From: Deltaproteobacteria bacterium
Lineage (GTDB): Bacteria; Desulfobacterota; Syntrophia; Syntrophales; Smithellaceae
Length of the DNA stretch: 6,065 nucleotides
Direction of reading: 5' to 3'
Assembly (NCBI GenBank): GCA_019136325.1
Contig: JAGVUJ010000214.1
Location: 1 to 6,065, forward strand
A program made the position numbers and the translations under genes. Of this stretch, positions 1 to 5,149 are shown piece by piece; positions within the stretch are counted from its first letter, which is position 1, and each line of letters opens with the position of its first letter. The notes under the pieces are model-generated. The model made no database searches. It saw only the letters and a program-made list of their open reading frames with translations, and was not told the DNA's origin.

Positions 1-47
1 GTGAGATCATAATAAATCTCGACATTCTTTTCTGTTTTAGTTCTCAT
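1..47 (-). CDS. Partial CDS running off the left edge, unknown product
   Basis: The reading frame opens on the minus strand with MRTKTEKNVEIYYDL and is still open at base 1, so only the first 15 codons are visible. A GGGAG ribosome site (60-56) lies 8 bases before this ATG. An in-frame ATG at 62 would add MGEQF and is preceded by GGAGG (79-75), but at a longer 12-base spacing. The gene follows the small secreted ORF closely and on the same strand, so it is probably the third gene of the leftward unit. The visible residues are charged and lack a signal peptide. I do not recognise a family. A chance ORF is possible given how little is visible. Confidence 0.45.
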   Translation of the reverse strand, partial: MRTKTEKNVEIYYDL

Positions 48-78
48 AAATTGCTCTCCCATTATGCTTAAAAGCCTC

Positions 79-225
79 CTATGGAAATAAACTGCCCTTG
101 AAATCCCGGACCGCTTTTTCAATATTATTGTCGTGATCCCAACCATATGCAGGCATTGAAAGTAGTAAACTGAAAGCCAGGGCGCTTAAAAACAGCGAGA
201 TATTTTTTGCCAGGTGAATACTCAT
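79..225 (-). CDS. 48-residue secreted mini-protein, unknown function
   Basis: The ORF starts 6 bases after the stop of the FlgT_N-like gene and ends in TAG. Its N-terminus is a textbook export signal: a Lys at residue 7, a hydrophobic stretch at about residues 9-24, and a likely cleavage site after AYG (residue 28). The mature part would be only about 20 residues, acidic then basic, ending DFKGSLFP. The nearest Shine-Dalgarno-like site, AAGGA at 242-238, is 12 bases away, so initiation may depend on coupling to the upstream gene. A signal peptide with so short a mature part may mean a genuine secreted peptide, or the 5' remnant of a longer periplasmic gene cut by a stop. The stop overlaps a GGAGG site that could serve the next gene, which favours a real gene end. 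I do not recognise it. Confidence 0.5.
   Translation of the reverse strand: MSIHLAKNISLFLSALAFSLLLSMPAYGWDHDNNIEKAVRDFKGSLFP
80..91. repeat. Third, shorter copy of the TATGGAAATAAA repeat
   Basis: TATGGAAATAAA here matches 12 bases of the 16-base repeat found at 1336-1351 and 5978-5993. It lies at the 3' end of the small secreted ORF, about 33 bases upstream of the left-edge gene. The motif is AT-rich and may be coincidental. Confidence 0.3.
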
Positions 226-231
226 GTCTGC

Positions 232-1236
232 TTATTTTCCTTCTGCACAGTTTCCCATCGTCAGTTTCAACTTCCAGAGCGTCTTGATGTCCTTTGAATC
301 CCATATGCGGTACTTTATTTTCAGCGGCAAACCCTCCGGAGGAAGAATCTTCGAGTTCTTGATTCCCGTGTTTGTGAGCTTTTTGTCGGTTGTCGGCGGC
401 TCGTCATTCCATGCCTGCTTGAAAGCCCTGGGGAAACCCTTGACAAATGCACTGGCAAACCCGGCCGGATTGTAAACCACCATCAGATTGTCACGGTACT
501 TCCGGCATTGATCCACGGGCATGCCGTTGACGTAAAACTGAGCGCGAACATCATCAATGGTCGAAGCCTCCATATCATCGGCAATGTAATATCGGTCATT
601 GGTGAGGCGGCCGGACTCGATCCGATAATTTCCCCCTGCCAGCCAGGTATCCGACGAGTCTTCCTGCAGGGAGAGATGCTTAAGAATTTCATTATAGGCC
701 CTGCTGTAGAAGGAATTCAGCTTAACGCGGGCCTTCAGAATCACATCCACCTGAGTGGCGCCGATGCGCTTGATCTCGTAGCCTTCATAAATGACGCCGT
801 ATTTCTCATGAACGGGACGGCCGGCCAGAACCCTCATCATGTCCATAAGTTTCCGGATCTGGTCCTGCCGCTGGGTCACGTTGTTGTAGTCGCGCAGGAC
901 ATCCTCGTAAGTGATCAGATGGACATTGTCGCGGACGATCCTTTCCGCAAGATTGACATCCAGCGTGACGATGACGAGGTCATCAATCTTTGACGTCTTG
1001 ATAATCCGGTATTTCTTCACATAGCCCAGCGAGGCGGCGACGATCTGATCTTTCCGGAGTTGATAATTTTCAAGATCCGTCACCCCGTAAACCAAAGCGC
1101 CGGTGTACATTTCGACTGCTTCCCGCAAACCGTTGTTAACTGCTTCTTCTTTTGTCGAGCCTGATCCTGTGACCACCACCGCCCAGGCGTTGGCCGCTAC
1201 CAGAAGAACGATGATGATCAGGACTATTTTTTTCAT
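232..1236 (-). CDS. Secreted FlgT_N-like domain protein
   Basis: A 334-residue periplasmic protein of unknown role. I place the start at the ATG at 1236 rather than the in-frame ATG at 1263: AGGGAGG (1248-1242) sits 5 bases before it, and the protein then begins MKKIVLIIIVLLVAANAWA, a clean signal peptide cut after residue 19. Residues 20-105 resemble the N-terminal domain of FlgT, a periplasmic flagellar-basal-body protein of Vibrio. The shared pattern is a G-x-G beta strand, a helix with an A-x-x-x-G-L-R-E-A core, a V-x-x-x-x-x-L-E-N-x-x-L segment, an S-x-G-Y-V-K-x-Y strand, then a beta strand of the type VIVTLDVNLA. Residues 120-334 match nothing I know; they contain KARVKLNSFYSRAYNEILKH (169-188) and a basic tail. 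The cysteines are C244 and C329. It is the first gene of the leftward unit. No flagellar gene is in view, so a flagellar role is not supported; an LPP20-type fold is an alternative. Confidence 0.85.
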   Translation of the reverse strand: MKKIVLIIIVLLVAANAWAVVVTGSGSTKEEAVNNGLREAVEMYTGALVYGVTDLENYQLRKDQIVAASLGYVKKYRIIKTSKIDDLVIVTLDVNLAERIVRDNVHLITYEDVLRDYNNVTQRQDQIRKLMDMMRVLAGRPVHEKYGVIYEGYEIKRIGATQVDVILKARVKLNSFYSRAYNEILKHLSLQEDSSDTWLAGGNYRIESGRLTNDRYYIADDMEASTIDDVRAQFYVNGMPVDQCRKYRDNLMVVYNPAGFASAFVKGFPRAFKQAWNDEPPTTDKKLTNTGIKNSKILPPEGLPLKIKYRIWDSKDIKTLWKLKLTMGNCAEGK

Positions 1237-1267
1237 TACAGCCTCCCTGGCATGCCTTCGCACTCAG

Positions 1268-1294
1268 AATATACGAACCAATCCTGGATGTAAA
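1268..1294 (-). promoter_or_regulatory. Candidate promoter of the leftward unit
   Basis: On the minus strand TTTACA (1294-1289) and TATATT (1273-1268) form a sigma70-like pair with a 15-base spacer. Transcription would begin near 1261, giving a leader of about 25 bases that contains the AGGGAGG ribosome site. The short spacer and the non-consensus boxes suggest a weak or activator-dependent promoter. Other AT-rich hexamers occur upstream, so the exact boxes are uncertain. Confidence 0.5.
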
Positions 1295-1324
1295 GCTAAA
1301 TTATCTTTTATAATCAAATAGATA

Positions 1325-1363
1325 TAATCTGTTTTATATGGAAATAAATAATTTCTATATAAA
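1325..1363 (+). repeat. Left arm of imperfect inverted repeat
   Basis: This arm pairs with 1510-1547. The inner 14 bases AATTTCTATATAAA (1350-1363) are a perfect inverted match. The outer part shares TAAT, GTTTT, ATATG and AAAT in the same order with small indels, giving by eye about 34 matches in 41 columns. The arms are 146 bases apart. The arm lies 55 bases (core to -35) upstream of the leftward promoter. Confidence 0.65.
1336..1351. repeat. 16-base direct repeat, copy 1
   Basis: ATATGGAAATAAATAA occurs here within the left inverted-repeat arm and again, exactly and in the same orientation, at 5978-5993. The two copies bracket the whole rightward gene series. Sequence outside the 16 bases does not match between the copies. 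Confidence 0.45.
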
Positions 1364-1509
1364 TATTTTGCGGCGGCGAGATCCGGCCGATGAAATCTTA
1401 CCGAGGCAAAAATATTTTTCATCATTTTTTGTTTTTCATTTCCGGCCGCATATTTCACAAAACGAACAATAACAAAAACATAAGCAACGTTTTTTGATAT
1501 TCAGCGCCG

Positions 1510-1547
1510 TTTATATAGAAATTTTAATTTGCATATGAAAACCATTA
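1510..1547 (-). repeat. Right arm of imperfect inverted repeat
   Basis: The perfect core TTTATATAGAAATT (1510-1523) is the reverse complement of 1350-1363. The outer part (1524-1547) matches the left arm imperfectly. The arm lies 53 bases (core to -35) upstream of the rightward promoter, mirroring the left arm. It may be a shared operator, an inverted duplication of a promoter region, or the end of a small inverted-repeat element. Confidence 0.65.
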
Positions 1548-1576
1548 CAAGATATTGATATTATTGATAAAACACC

Positions 1577-1603
1577 TTGACAAACGTCTCGGGCCTGTAT
1601 AAT
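1577..1603 (+). promoter_or_regulatory. Sigma70-type promoter of the rightward operon
   Basis: TTGACA (1577-1582) and TATAAT (1598-1603) are both perfect consensus hexamers, separated by 15 bases, which is shorter than the usual 16-18. A start near 1610 gives a leader of about 22 bases that carries AAGGAAGG (1614-1621) before the first ATG at 1633. The sequence upstream of -35 is AT-rich, as in an UP element. Two perfect hexamers with a tight spacer suggest that spacing, or a factor bound at the upstream repeat, sets the activity. Confidence 0.7.
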
Positions 1604-1632
1604 ATATTGGTCAAAGGAAGGTTGAAACCACG

Positions 1633-1761
1633 ATGCCGATTGTCACAAAACAAATCAAAGCAATGTTGCTGGCGCTGGCGCTCGCCGTGATGTTTGCCTG
1701 GCTGATTTTCGGCCCGGAGGTTTTGCAATACATGGGCGGGCCGGTTTTATTCTTCAGATAA
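1633..1761 (+). CDS. 42-residue single-span membrane protein
   Basis: This short ORF opens MPIVTKQIKA, then has one hydrophobic helix at about residues 10-27 (LLALALAVMFAWLIF) and a short tail, GPEVLQYMGGPVLFFR, ending in TAA. The two lysines before the helix predict an N-in, C-out topology. AAGGAAGG (1614-1621) precedes the ATG by 11 bases, a little long but usable. It is the first ORF after the consensus promoter and is followed 16 bases later by a second tiny membrane ORF. Its codons look like those of the larger genes, with many G or C third positions. I recognise no family. A regulatory upstream ORF is an alternative, but the promoter, ribosome site and helix together favour a real small protein. 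Confidence 0.6.
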   Translation: MPIVTKQIKAMLLALALAVMFAWLIFGPEVLQYMGGPVLFFR

Positions 1762-1777
1762 AGGAAAGGACAAAATC

Positions 1778-1870
1778 ATGACTTTGAAAAGGATCGTCAT
1801 CGCCATCGTCGCCATCGCCGCGCTGATCGCGGTTTATTATCTGCTGAACTGGACCGTCATCATTTATTAA
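1778..1870 (+). CDS. 30-residue single-span membrane protein
   Basis: The ORF begins MTLKRIVIAIVAIAALIAVY, so a basic start (K4, R5) leads into one long hydrophobic helix at about residues 6-24, followed by the tail LNWTVIIY. AAGGA is 7 bases before the ATG, and the stop overlaps the AAGGAG site of the next gene, so the tiny ORF is embedded in the operon. The DNA at about 1794-1820 is a low-complexity run of ATC, GTC and GCC codons, which encodes the helix but could also inflate the apparent signal. Layout and size resemble the upstream 42-residue ORF (basic start, one helix, short tail ending in a beta-branched or aromatic stretch), so the two may be a pair. No family is recognised. Confidence 0.6.
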   Translation: MTLKRIVIAIVAIAALIAVYYLLNWTVIIY

Positions 1871-1880
1871 GGAGTTAAAA

Positions 1881-3383
1881 ATGAACAGCCTGAGCCTGCA
1901 TATCGATAACGAAAGCAACGATTTGCTGGTCTTTTTTTCCGACTCTGGATGGTCCACCGTCGGAGGGCCATTCCTTTACCGTTTTGACAGCCAACACCTC
2001 AAATATAAAGGGAATGTTCGTCTTTTCAACGACAAGGGGAAACCAGTCGCCAGTCCTCATGAGCCTCTGTTTGTCACCCGCGATCAAAGCGGAAACTTCA
2101 TTTTGGCCACCGATCTGGCCTACCTGACCGGCTTGGATGCGCGGGGAAAATGCACTTACCGAAAACGCCTGATGCGGCATGATTGCAGATGGACAGCCCG
2201 CAACAAGGAGCGCAAGAAATTCTATTTTATCAGAGACATAAAAAAACATGGAGATTATCGGGATCGCTTGGATTACCGAAAAAAAGAAATCCACAGTCTT
2301 AACCTGATGTCAATGGCCTATTCGTTATCCCGCGATCTGCTCTTTGTCGGACAGGGCTGCCACTGCTGCAGCAACGATATTCTCGTTTACAATGGCCAGG
2401 GGCAGTATCTTTACCATTTCAGGTCGCCCGTGGGGCCGGAAGACATGGCGGCCCGCGACGGTCTTTTGTATCTGGCCGACAATTTTCACGCTCTGATCCA
2501 TGTTTTCACTTACGAAGGCAAGTTGCTGCATTCTCTGGACGTTTTGCTGAAAAACAGAATTCAGGGAGTGATTGACCCTGAAATCGACATGTTCCAGCAG
2601 CAATGGAACACCGACGGCCTTCTCCACGTGGAAGATGAAGACCAGGTCGCTTCTCTTTGCGTCATCGGCGAAGACAAGCTGGCAGTCGGGCTGGAGAAGG
2701 GTCTGATCCGGATTCTGGACAAGGAAGGAAATCACTTTTTTGACATCGAGCCCCCTGCTCCCGGATTTTATCCCAAAAATATGGTCGCCGATGCGTCGGA
2801 AAATCTTTTTGTCTATTATACAGGCGACCGTTACTTCAACAAGCCCCGGGGCCTCTATCGCTATGGCGCGGACGGCAGGAACAAGGGGCCTGTCTGGCGC
2901 GGAGAATTAGGAATATTCTTCCCCAAGCAAAAGCATCTGGAAAAGAAGATTGCCGAAGACCGCGCCGACGCCTATGACTATTTCGATCTGGCAGACATCC
3001 TGATCCGGCGCAAGAAGCCACTGCGGGAAACCATCGGACTTCTGGAAAAATCCCTGGCGCTGAAACCCGATCTCTGGATTGCCCTGGCCTATCTGGGGTT
3101 GTCCCTCAATGAACTGGGCGAAACCGAGAAAGCCGTCAACTGCATGGAAAGAGCCATGAATCATATGGGGTGCAGCAACATGGCCACCGCGCTGATGGAA
3201 TACTACTACCAGAAACACGATCAGGAAAAGGTCTGGCAATACTTCCAAAAGATGGAAGCCCTGGAAGACGATGTTGATGTTGAATTTTACAGCGAAGTAC
3301 TGACCAACGCACAAATCGAGCAGATGCTGGGCGCGCTGGTGAAGCGCAACAAGAGCAACAATTTGGTCAGTAACTTGACATGA
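1881..3383 (+). CDS. Beta-propeller (NHL-like) plus TPR protein
   Basis: A 500-residue protein without signal peptide or membrane segment, probably cytoplasmic. AAGGAG lies 6 bases before the ATG. Residues 1-340 show repeated propeller-blade patterns: a strand, a turn such as D-x-x-G-x or N-x-x-G, then a strand. Examples are TRDQSGNFILATD (66-78), VYNGQGQYLYHF (169-180), DGLLYLADNFHALIHVFTYEG (in two parts, 193-202 and 203-213), LIRILDKEGNHFFDI (275-289) and ADASENLFVYYTG (303-315). Residues 360-460 are helical, with a good TPR at about 397-430 (WIALAYLGLSLNELGETEKA) and looser repeats on both sides. A cysteine cluster, C160-x-C162-C163, sits in a propeller loop, with C91 and C102 further upstream. 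Propeller-TPR proteins usually act as scaffolds or ligand sensors; no catalytic residues are evident. The next gene overlaps its stop by 4 bases. Confidence 0.9.
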   Translation: MNSLSLHIDNESNDLLVFFSDSGWSTVGGPFLYRFDSQHLKYKGNVRLFNDKGKPVASPHEPLFVTRDQSGNFILATDLAYLTGLDARGKCTYRKRLMRHDCRWTARNKERKKFYFIRDIKKHGDYRDRLDYRKKEIHSLNLMSMAYSLSRDLLFVGQGCHCCSNDILVYNGQGQYLYHFRSPVGPEDMAARDGLLYLADNFHALIHVFTYEGKLLHSLDVLLKNRIQGVIDPEIDMFQQQWNTDGLLHVEDEDQVASLCVIGEDKLAVGLEKGLIRILDKEGNHFFDIEPPAPGFYPKNMVADASENLFVYYTGDRYFNKPRGLYRYGADGRNKGPVWRGELGIFFPKQKHLEKKIAEDRADAYDYFDLADILIRRKKPLRETIGLLEKSLALKPDLWIALAYLGLSLNELGETEKAVNCMERAMNHMGCSNMATALMEYYYQKHDQEKVWQYFQKMEALEDDVDVEFYSEVLTNAQIEQMLGALVKRNKSNNLVSNLT

Positions 3384-3889
3384 CCATGAAGACATCAATG
3401 GAATGCAAACCCTATCAAAGACGCTGGCGGGATTGGGCTGTTGACCGGAATCTGGAAGATATCTGGCTTACGCGCCTGAACGCTCTGGAGACGCTCGATC
3501 TCGTCAGCATCTGCGAGGGGCATCTTGACGTTCGGCCAAACTCCGTCAAGAGAAGACCCTGCATCATCCTGAGACCGAAAATGGATTACATGATACCTCT
3601 TACCATCGGCTGGTATGATCTGAAAGAAGCACTGGCCGCAGAGATTAAGAGAATCTGGCCGGATGCTGAAACGATTGTTGAATTTGAGATCCAGCACCGG
3701 CTTGTCCAAAATGGCGATGATCCGGAAGATATTGAAGACATCATTATCAGGATCACATTAAAACGGAAAAGAGATGCGGAAGTCTTACCGGAATGGGTCG
3801 TCCATTGGTTCCGGCTTTCGCTAATCAGGATTCAAGATTTTGACAGGTTTTTGAAAACCCTGATCATCATCAAGGAAGAGCAAGGATAA
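3380..3889 (+). CDS. Orphan protein with an SICEGH motif
   Basis: A 169-residue soluble protein whose ATG overlaps the propeller-TPR stop in an ATGA junction. There is no clear ribosome site, so translational coupling is expected. In-frame ATGs at 3386 and 3398 are alternative starts. Residues 24-48 run from NLEDIWLTRLNALETLDLVS to the motif S43-I-C-E-G-H48, followed by RRPCIILRPK (58-67), a beta-like segment. Cys45, Glu46 and His48 could bind a metal or form a catalytic or ligand site, but this is a guess from residue type. The middle (100-130) is beta-like and acidic, and the end (139-165) is helical with a hydrophobic face. I cannot place it in a named family. The overlap suggests that it works with, or in stoichiometry to, the propeller-TPR protein. 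Confidence 0.85.
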   Translation: MTMKTSMECKPYQRRWRDWAVDRNLEDIWLTRLNALETLDLVSICEGHLDVRPNSVKRRPCIILRPKMDYMIPLTIGWYDLKEALAAEIKRIWPDAETIVEFEIQHRLVQNGDDPEDIEDIIIRITLKRKRDAEVLPEWVVHWFRLSLIRIQDFDRFLKTLIIIKEEQG

Positions 3890-3898
3890 AACAAAAAG

Positions 3899-4432
3899 AT
3901 GAAGGACAGTCCCATAAATCATTGCTACCAGCAGGTGTTGTTTTTGCATTGGGCAGCCCGCAACAGGCGGTTGTTTTCTCAGCAGCCCTACTTGCTGCGG
4001 CAGAAGAAGGGCGCCTTTGTCATAGGTTTTCGTGGCGTCAGCAAGCATATTAACTGTTGTTTTACCAAGGTCGGCGCCATCATGATCTGTGTGGACTACC
4101 GGAAAACTAATTTTGACATCATCAGGGAATTTGACCTCATTGAAGAACGAACGCCGGAAGGGCACTGGCTGTGCAGCATGTGCCGCGATCATCCCAATCC
4201 GGACAAAACCGAACTGTTGATTGAATACGCGGATCGCAAGAAATTGTGGATCGAACATTCCTTTGCGCCACTGGCAGCCTGGACACGGGAATCCTTCACA
4301 AAAGATGCAATGCTTTGCCTGTATCGCTCCGGTGGCACGACCTGGGCCGCAATTGAGCAGAGACCGAATCTGAAGGAAACCAGGGAAAGCCGTTACTTAT
4401 TCAAGAAGTTCCCCGTATTGACGGCGAGGTAA
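3899..4432 (+). CDS. Orphan 177-residue protein with CxxC motif
   Basis: The protein starts 9 bases after the previous stop. AAGGA is 12 bases upstream, a wide spacing. It has no signal peptide and no clear membrane helix. It is rich in aromatic, basic and Cys residues: C9, C53-C54, C64, and C92-x-x-C95 followed by H98 in WLCSMCRDHPNPD. That grouping could be a small metal-binding site, but no second CxxC is present, so a classic zinc ribbon is unlikely. The C-terminal part includes EHSFAPLAAWTRESFTKD (119-136) and ends in a basic tail. I recognise no family. Position and direction place it in the rightward operon. Codon use resembles its neighbours. Confidence 0.8.
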   Translation: MKDSPINHCYQQVLFLHWAARNRRLFSQQPYLLRQKKGAFVIGFRGVSKHINCCFTKVGAIMICVDYRKTNFDIIREFDLIEERTPEGHWLCSMCRDHPNPDKTELLIEYADRKKLWIEHSFAPLAAWTRESFTKDAMLCLYRSGGTTWAAIEQRPNLKETRESRYLFKKFPVLTAR

Positions 4433-4452
4433 GGAAAGCGGAGATAATCACC

Positions 4453-4491
4453 ATGATTCAGATTATTGAAATTAGGCGGGGAGAACCATAA
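4453..4491 (+). CDS. Possible 12-residue leader ORF
   Basis: In the 58-base gap before the DUF5658 gene lies ATG...TAA encoding MIQIIEIRRGEP. GGAG (4440-4443) is 9 bases before its ATG. The TAA overlaps the downstream ATG in a TAATG junction, the arrangement used for translational coupling. The downstream gene also has its own GGGGAGA site (at about 4476-4482), so coupling is not required. An ORF this short can arise by chance. A loose ATAATC/GATTAT inverted pair (4444-4449, 4461-4466) surrounds its start. Confidence 0.25.
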   Translation: MIQIIEIRRGEP

Positions 4492-4790
4492 TGACGTTAT
4501 TCCTACTGGCTACACTCTTAATCATCCTGAACATTCTGGACGTGACCACCACCAACAGGATTTTGCGCGATGGAGGTTATGAAGCCAATCCTCTGGCAAG
4601 ATCCCTGATGCGAATCCATCTTTTTATACCGGCAAAAATCCTGACGGTTGTTTTTATCGTATTCCTGATGGTCACATCAAACGAGAGCACGGGCATCGAT
4701 GTGGGAATTTTATGTTGTGGAATCTATTTTATTATTGTATTAAATAATTTAAGAACCATCAGGCAACAATCAAAAGACAAAGAGGCATAA
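4491..4790 (+). CDS. DUF5658-like three-span membrane protein
   Basis: A 99-residue inner-membrane protein with hydrophobic segments at about residues 2-16, 44-62 and 70-86 and a charged cytoplasmic-type tail (RTIRQQSKDKEA). The loop after the first helix carries the hallmark pattern of the DUF5658 group: LDVTTTNRILRDGGYEANPL, with D17, T19-T20, G28-G29, E31 and N33-P34. Its function is unknown, though conserved polar residues at the membrane face hint at an enzymatic or ion-handling role. GGGGAGA lies about 8 bases before the ATG. It is followed 2 bases later by the next gene. Length fits this small family. Confidence 0.8.
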   Translation: MTLFLLATLLIILNILDVTTTNRILRDGGYEANPLARSLMRIHLFIPAKILTVVFIVFLMVTSNESTGIDVGILCCGIYFIIVLNNLRTIRQQSKDKEA

Positions 4791-4792
4791 CC

Positions 4793-5149
4793 GTGTATCA
4801 CAGAGTATCCTTGATGCTGATTGTGGTATTTGTCCTCACACTTCTGGCGTTCAAGCCGTGTCTAGCCGAAGAATGTTTCAACTCTTCCAAAAAACTCAAT
4901 GCCGACGCCCAGACCATCCGCCTCAAAGCAATGGATATGGGCTGGAAAGTCGGCAAAACTGCTTCCCTTGCCGCCGCATCCATCGTCAAAGGCAAAACAG
5001 AACTTTATCCGAAAGACAGCGTTGAAATCTGCATCAGGGAAGAAGACTGCGCCCTTCAGATCAAGGCGCAGTCCAAGTCAAGGGATGCTGGTAAGGGCGA
5101 ATGGCACAGTATAACTGCCAAAAAAATCAGGGAAGGCAGTGGTAATTGA
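4793..5149 (+). CDS. Small secreted protein, GTG start, unknown family
   Basis: The ORF starts with GTG 2 bases after the DUF5658 stop, with AGAGG about 8 bases upstream. The GTG start gives MYHRVSLMLIVVFVLTLLAF, a basic start plus hydrophobic core. An ATG at codon 8 would lose the positive N-region, so GTG is preferred. Cleavage after CLA (residue 25) gives a mature protein of about 93 residues. Cys23 is not in a lipobox (it reads FKPC), so a lipoprotein is unlikely. The mature part has C28, C80 and C86, and the segment VEICIREEDCALQI (77-90) looks like two beta strands that a C80-C86 disulfide could link; the rest is basic. Its end overlaps the EcsC-family gene by 11 bases, so the two are probably made together. 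No family recognised. Confidence 0.8.
   Translation: MYHRVSLMLIVVFVLTLLAFKPCLAEECFNSSKKLNADAQTIRLKAMDMGWKVGKTASLAAASIVKGKTELYPKDSVEICIREEDCALQIKAQSKSRDAGKGEWHSITAKKIREGSGN

Larger units (their letters stand above)
1237..1632. other. Divergent intergenic control region
   Basis: This 396-base gap separates the two transcription units and holds no convincing gene. It is strongly AT-rich apart from two short GC islands, each containing the palindrome CGGCCG (1384-1389 and 1443-1448). It contains two outward-facing promoter candidates and a long imperfect inverted repeat positioned symmetrically with respect to them. The central part (1364-1509) has runs of T and A (for example 1414-1437) and a weak GATGAAA/TTTCATC stem (1389-1395 with 1417-1423), which is too AT-rich and long-looped to call a terminator. 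Confidence 0.75.

Noticed and set aside
1..225. Frameshift joining the 48-residue secreted ORF to the left-edge gene
   Set aside because: The left-edge gene has its own ribosome sites just before its ATGs, and the secreted ORF's stop overlaps one of them, as in a normal gene junction.
508..993. 161-codon plus-strand ORF opposite the FlgT_N-like gene
   Set aside because: It is an antisense shadow. The minus-strand gene has a signal peptide, a ribosome site and a domain pattern; this frame has none.
1389..1437. GATGAAA/TTTCATC stem followed by a T run, as a terminator
   Set aside because: The 7-base stem is AT-rich, the loop is 21 bases, and no gene on the plus strand ends upstream of it.
1264..1458. 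64-codon minus-strand ORF in the divergent gap
   Set aside because: It lies across the inverted-repeat arm and promoter boxes, has no good ribosome site, and its product has AT-driven composition (many K, Y, I, F) with no recognisable feature.
1794..1820. Short ATC/GTC/GCC tandem run as a microsatellite for phase variation
   Set aside because: The units are irregular and the run is explained by Ile, Val and Ala codons of a membrane helix; slippage by whole codons would not switch the frame.
1875..3709. Several minus-strand ORFs of 61-163 codons opposite the propeller-TPR and SICEGH genes
   Set aside because: All are complementary to well-supported genes, lack ribosome sites and give low-complexity or unstructured products.
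4444..4466. ATAATC/GATTAT inverted pair as a terminator between the CxxC gene and the DUF5658 gene
   Set aside because: It is only a 6-base AT-rich stem with no T run after it; it would not stop transcription of the tightly packed operon.
4850..4870. Lipoprotein signal in the small secreted protein, because a Cys lies near the signal end
   Set aside because: The residues before Cys23 are F-K-P, which do not fit a lipobox; a signal peptidase I site after CLA fits better.
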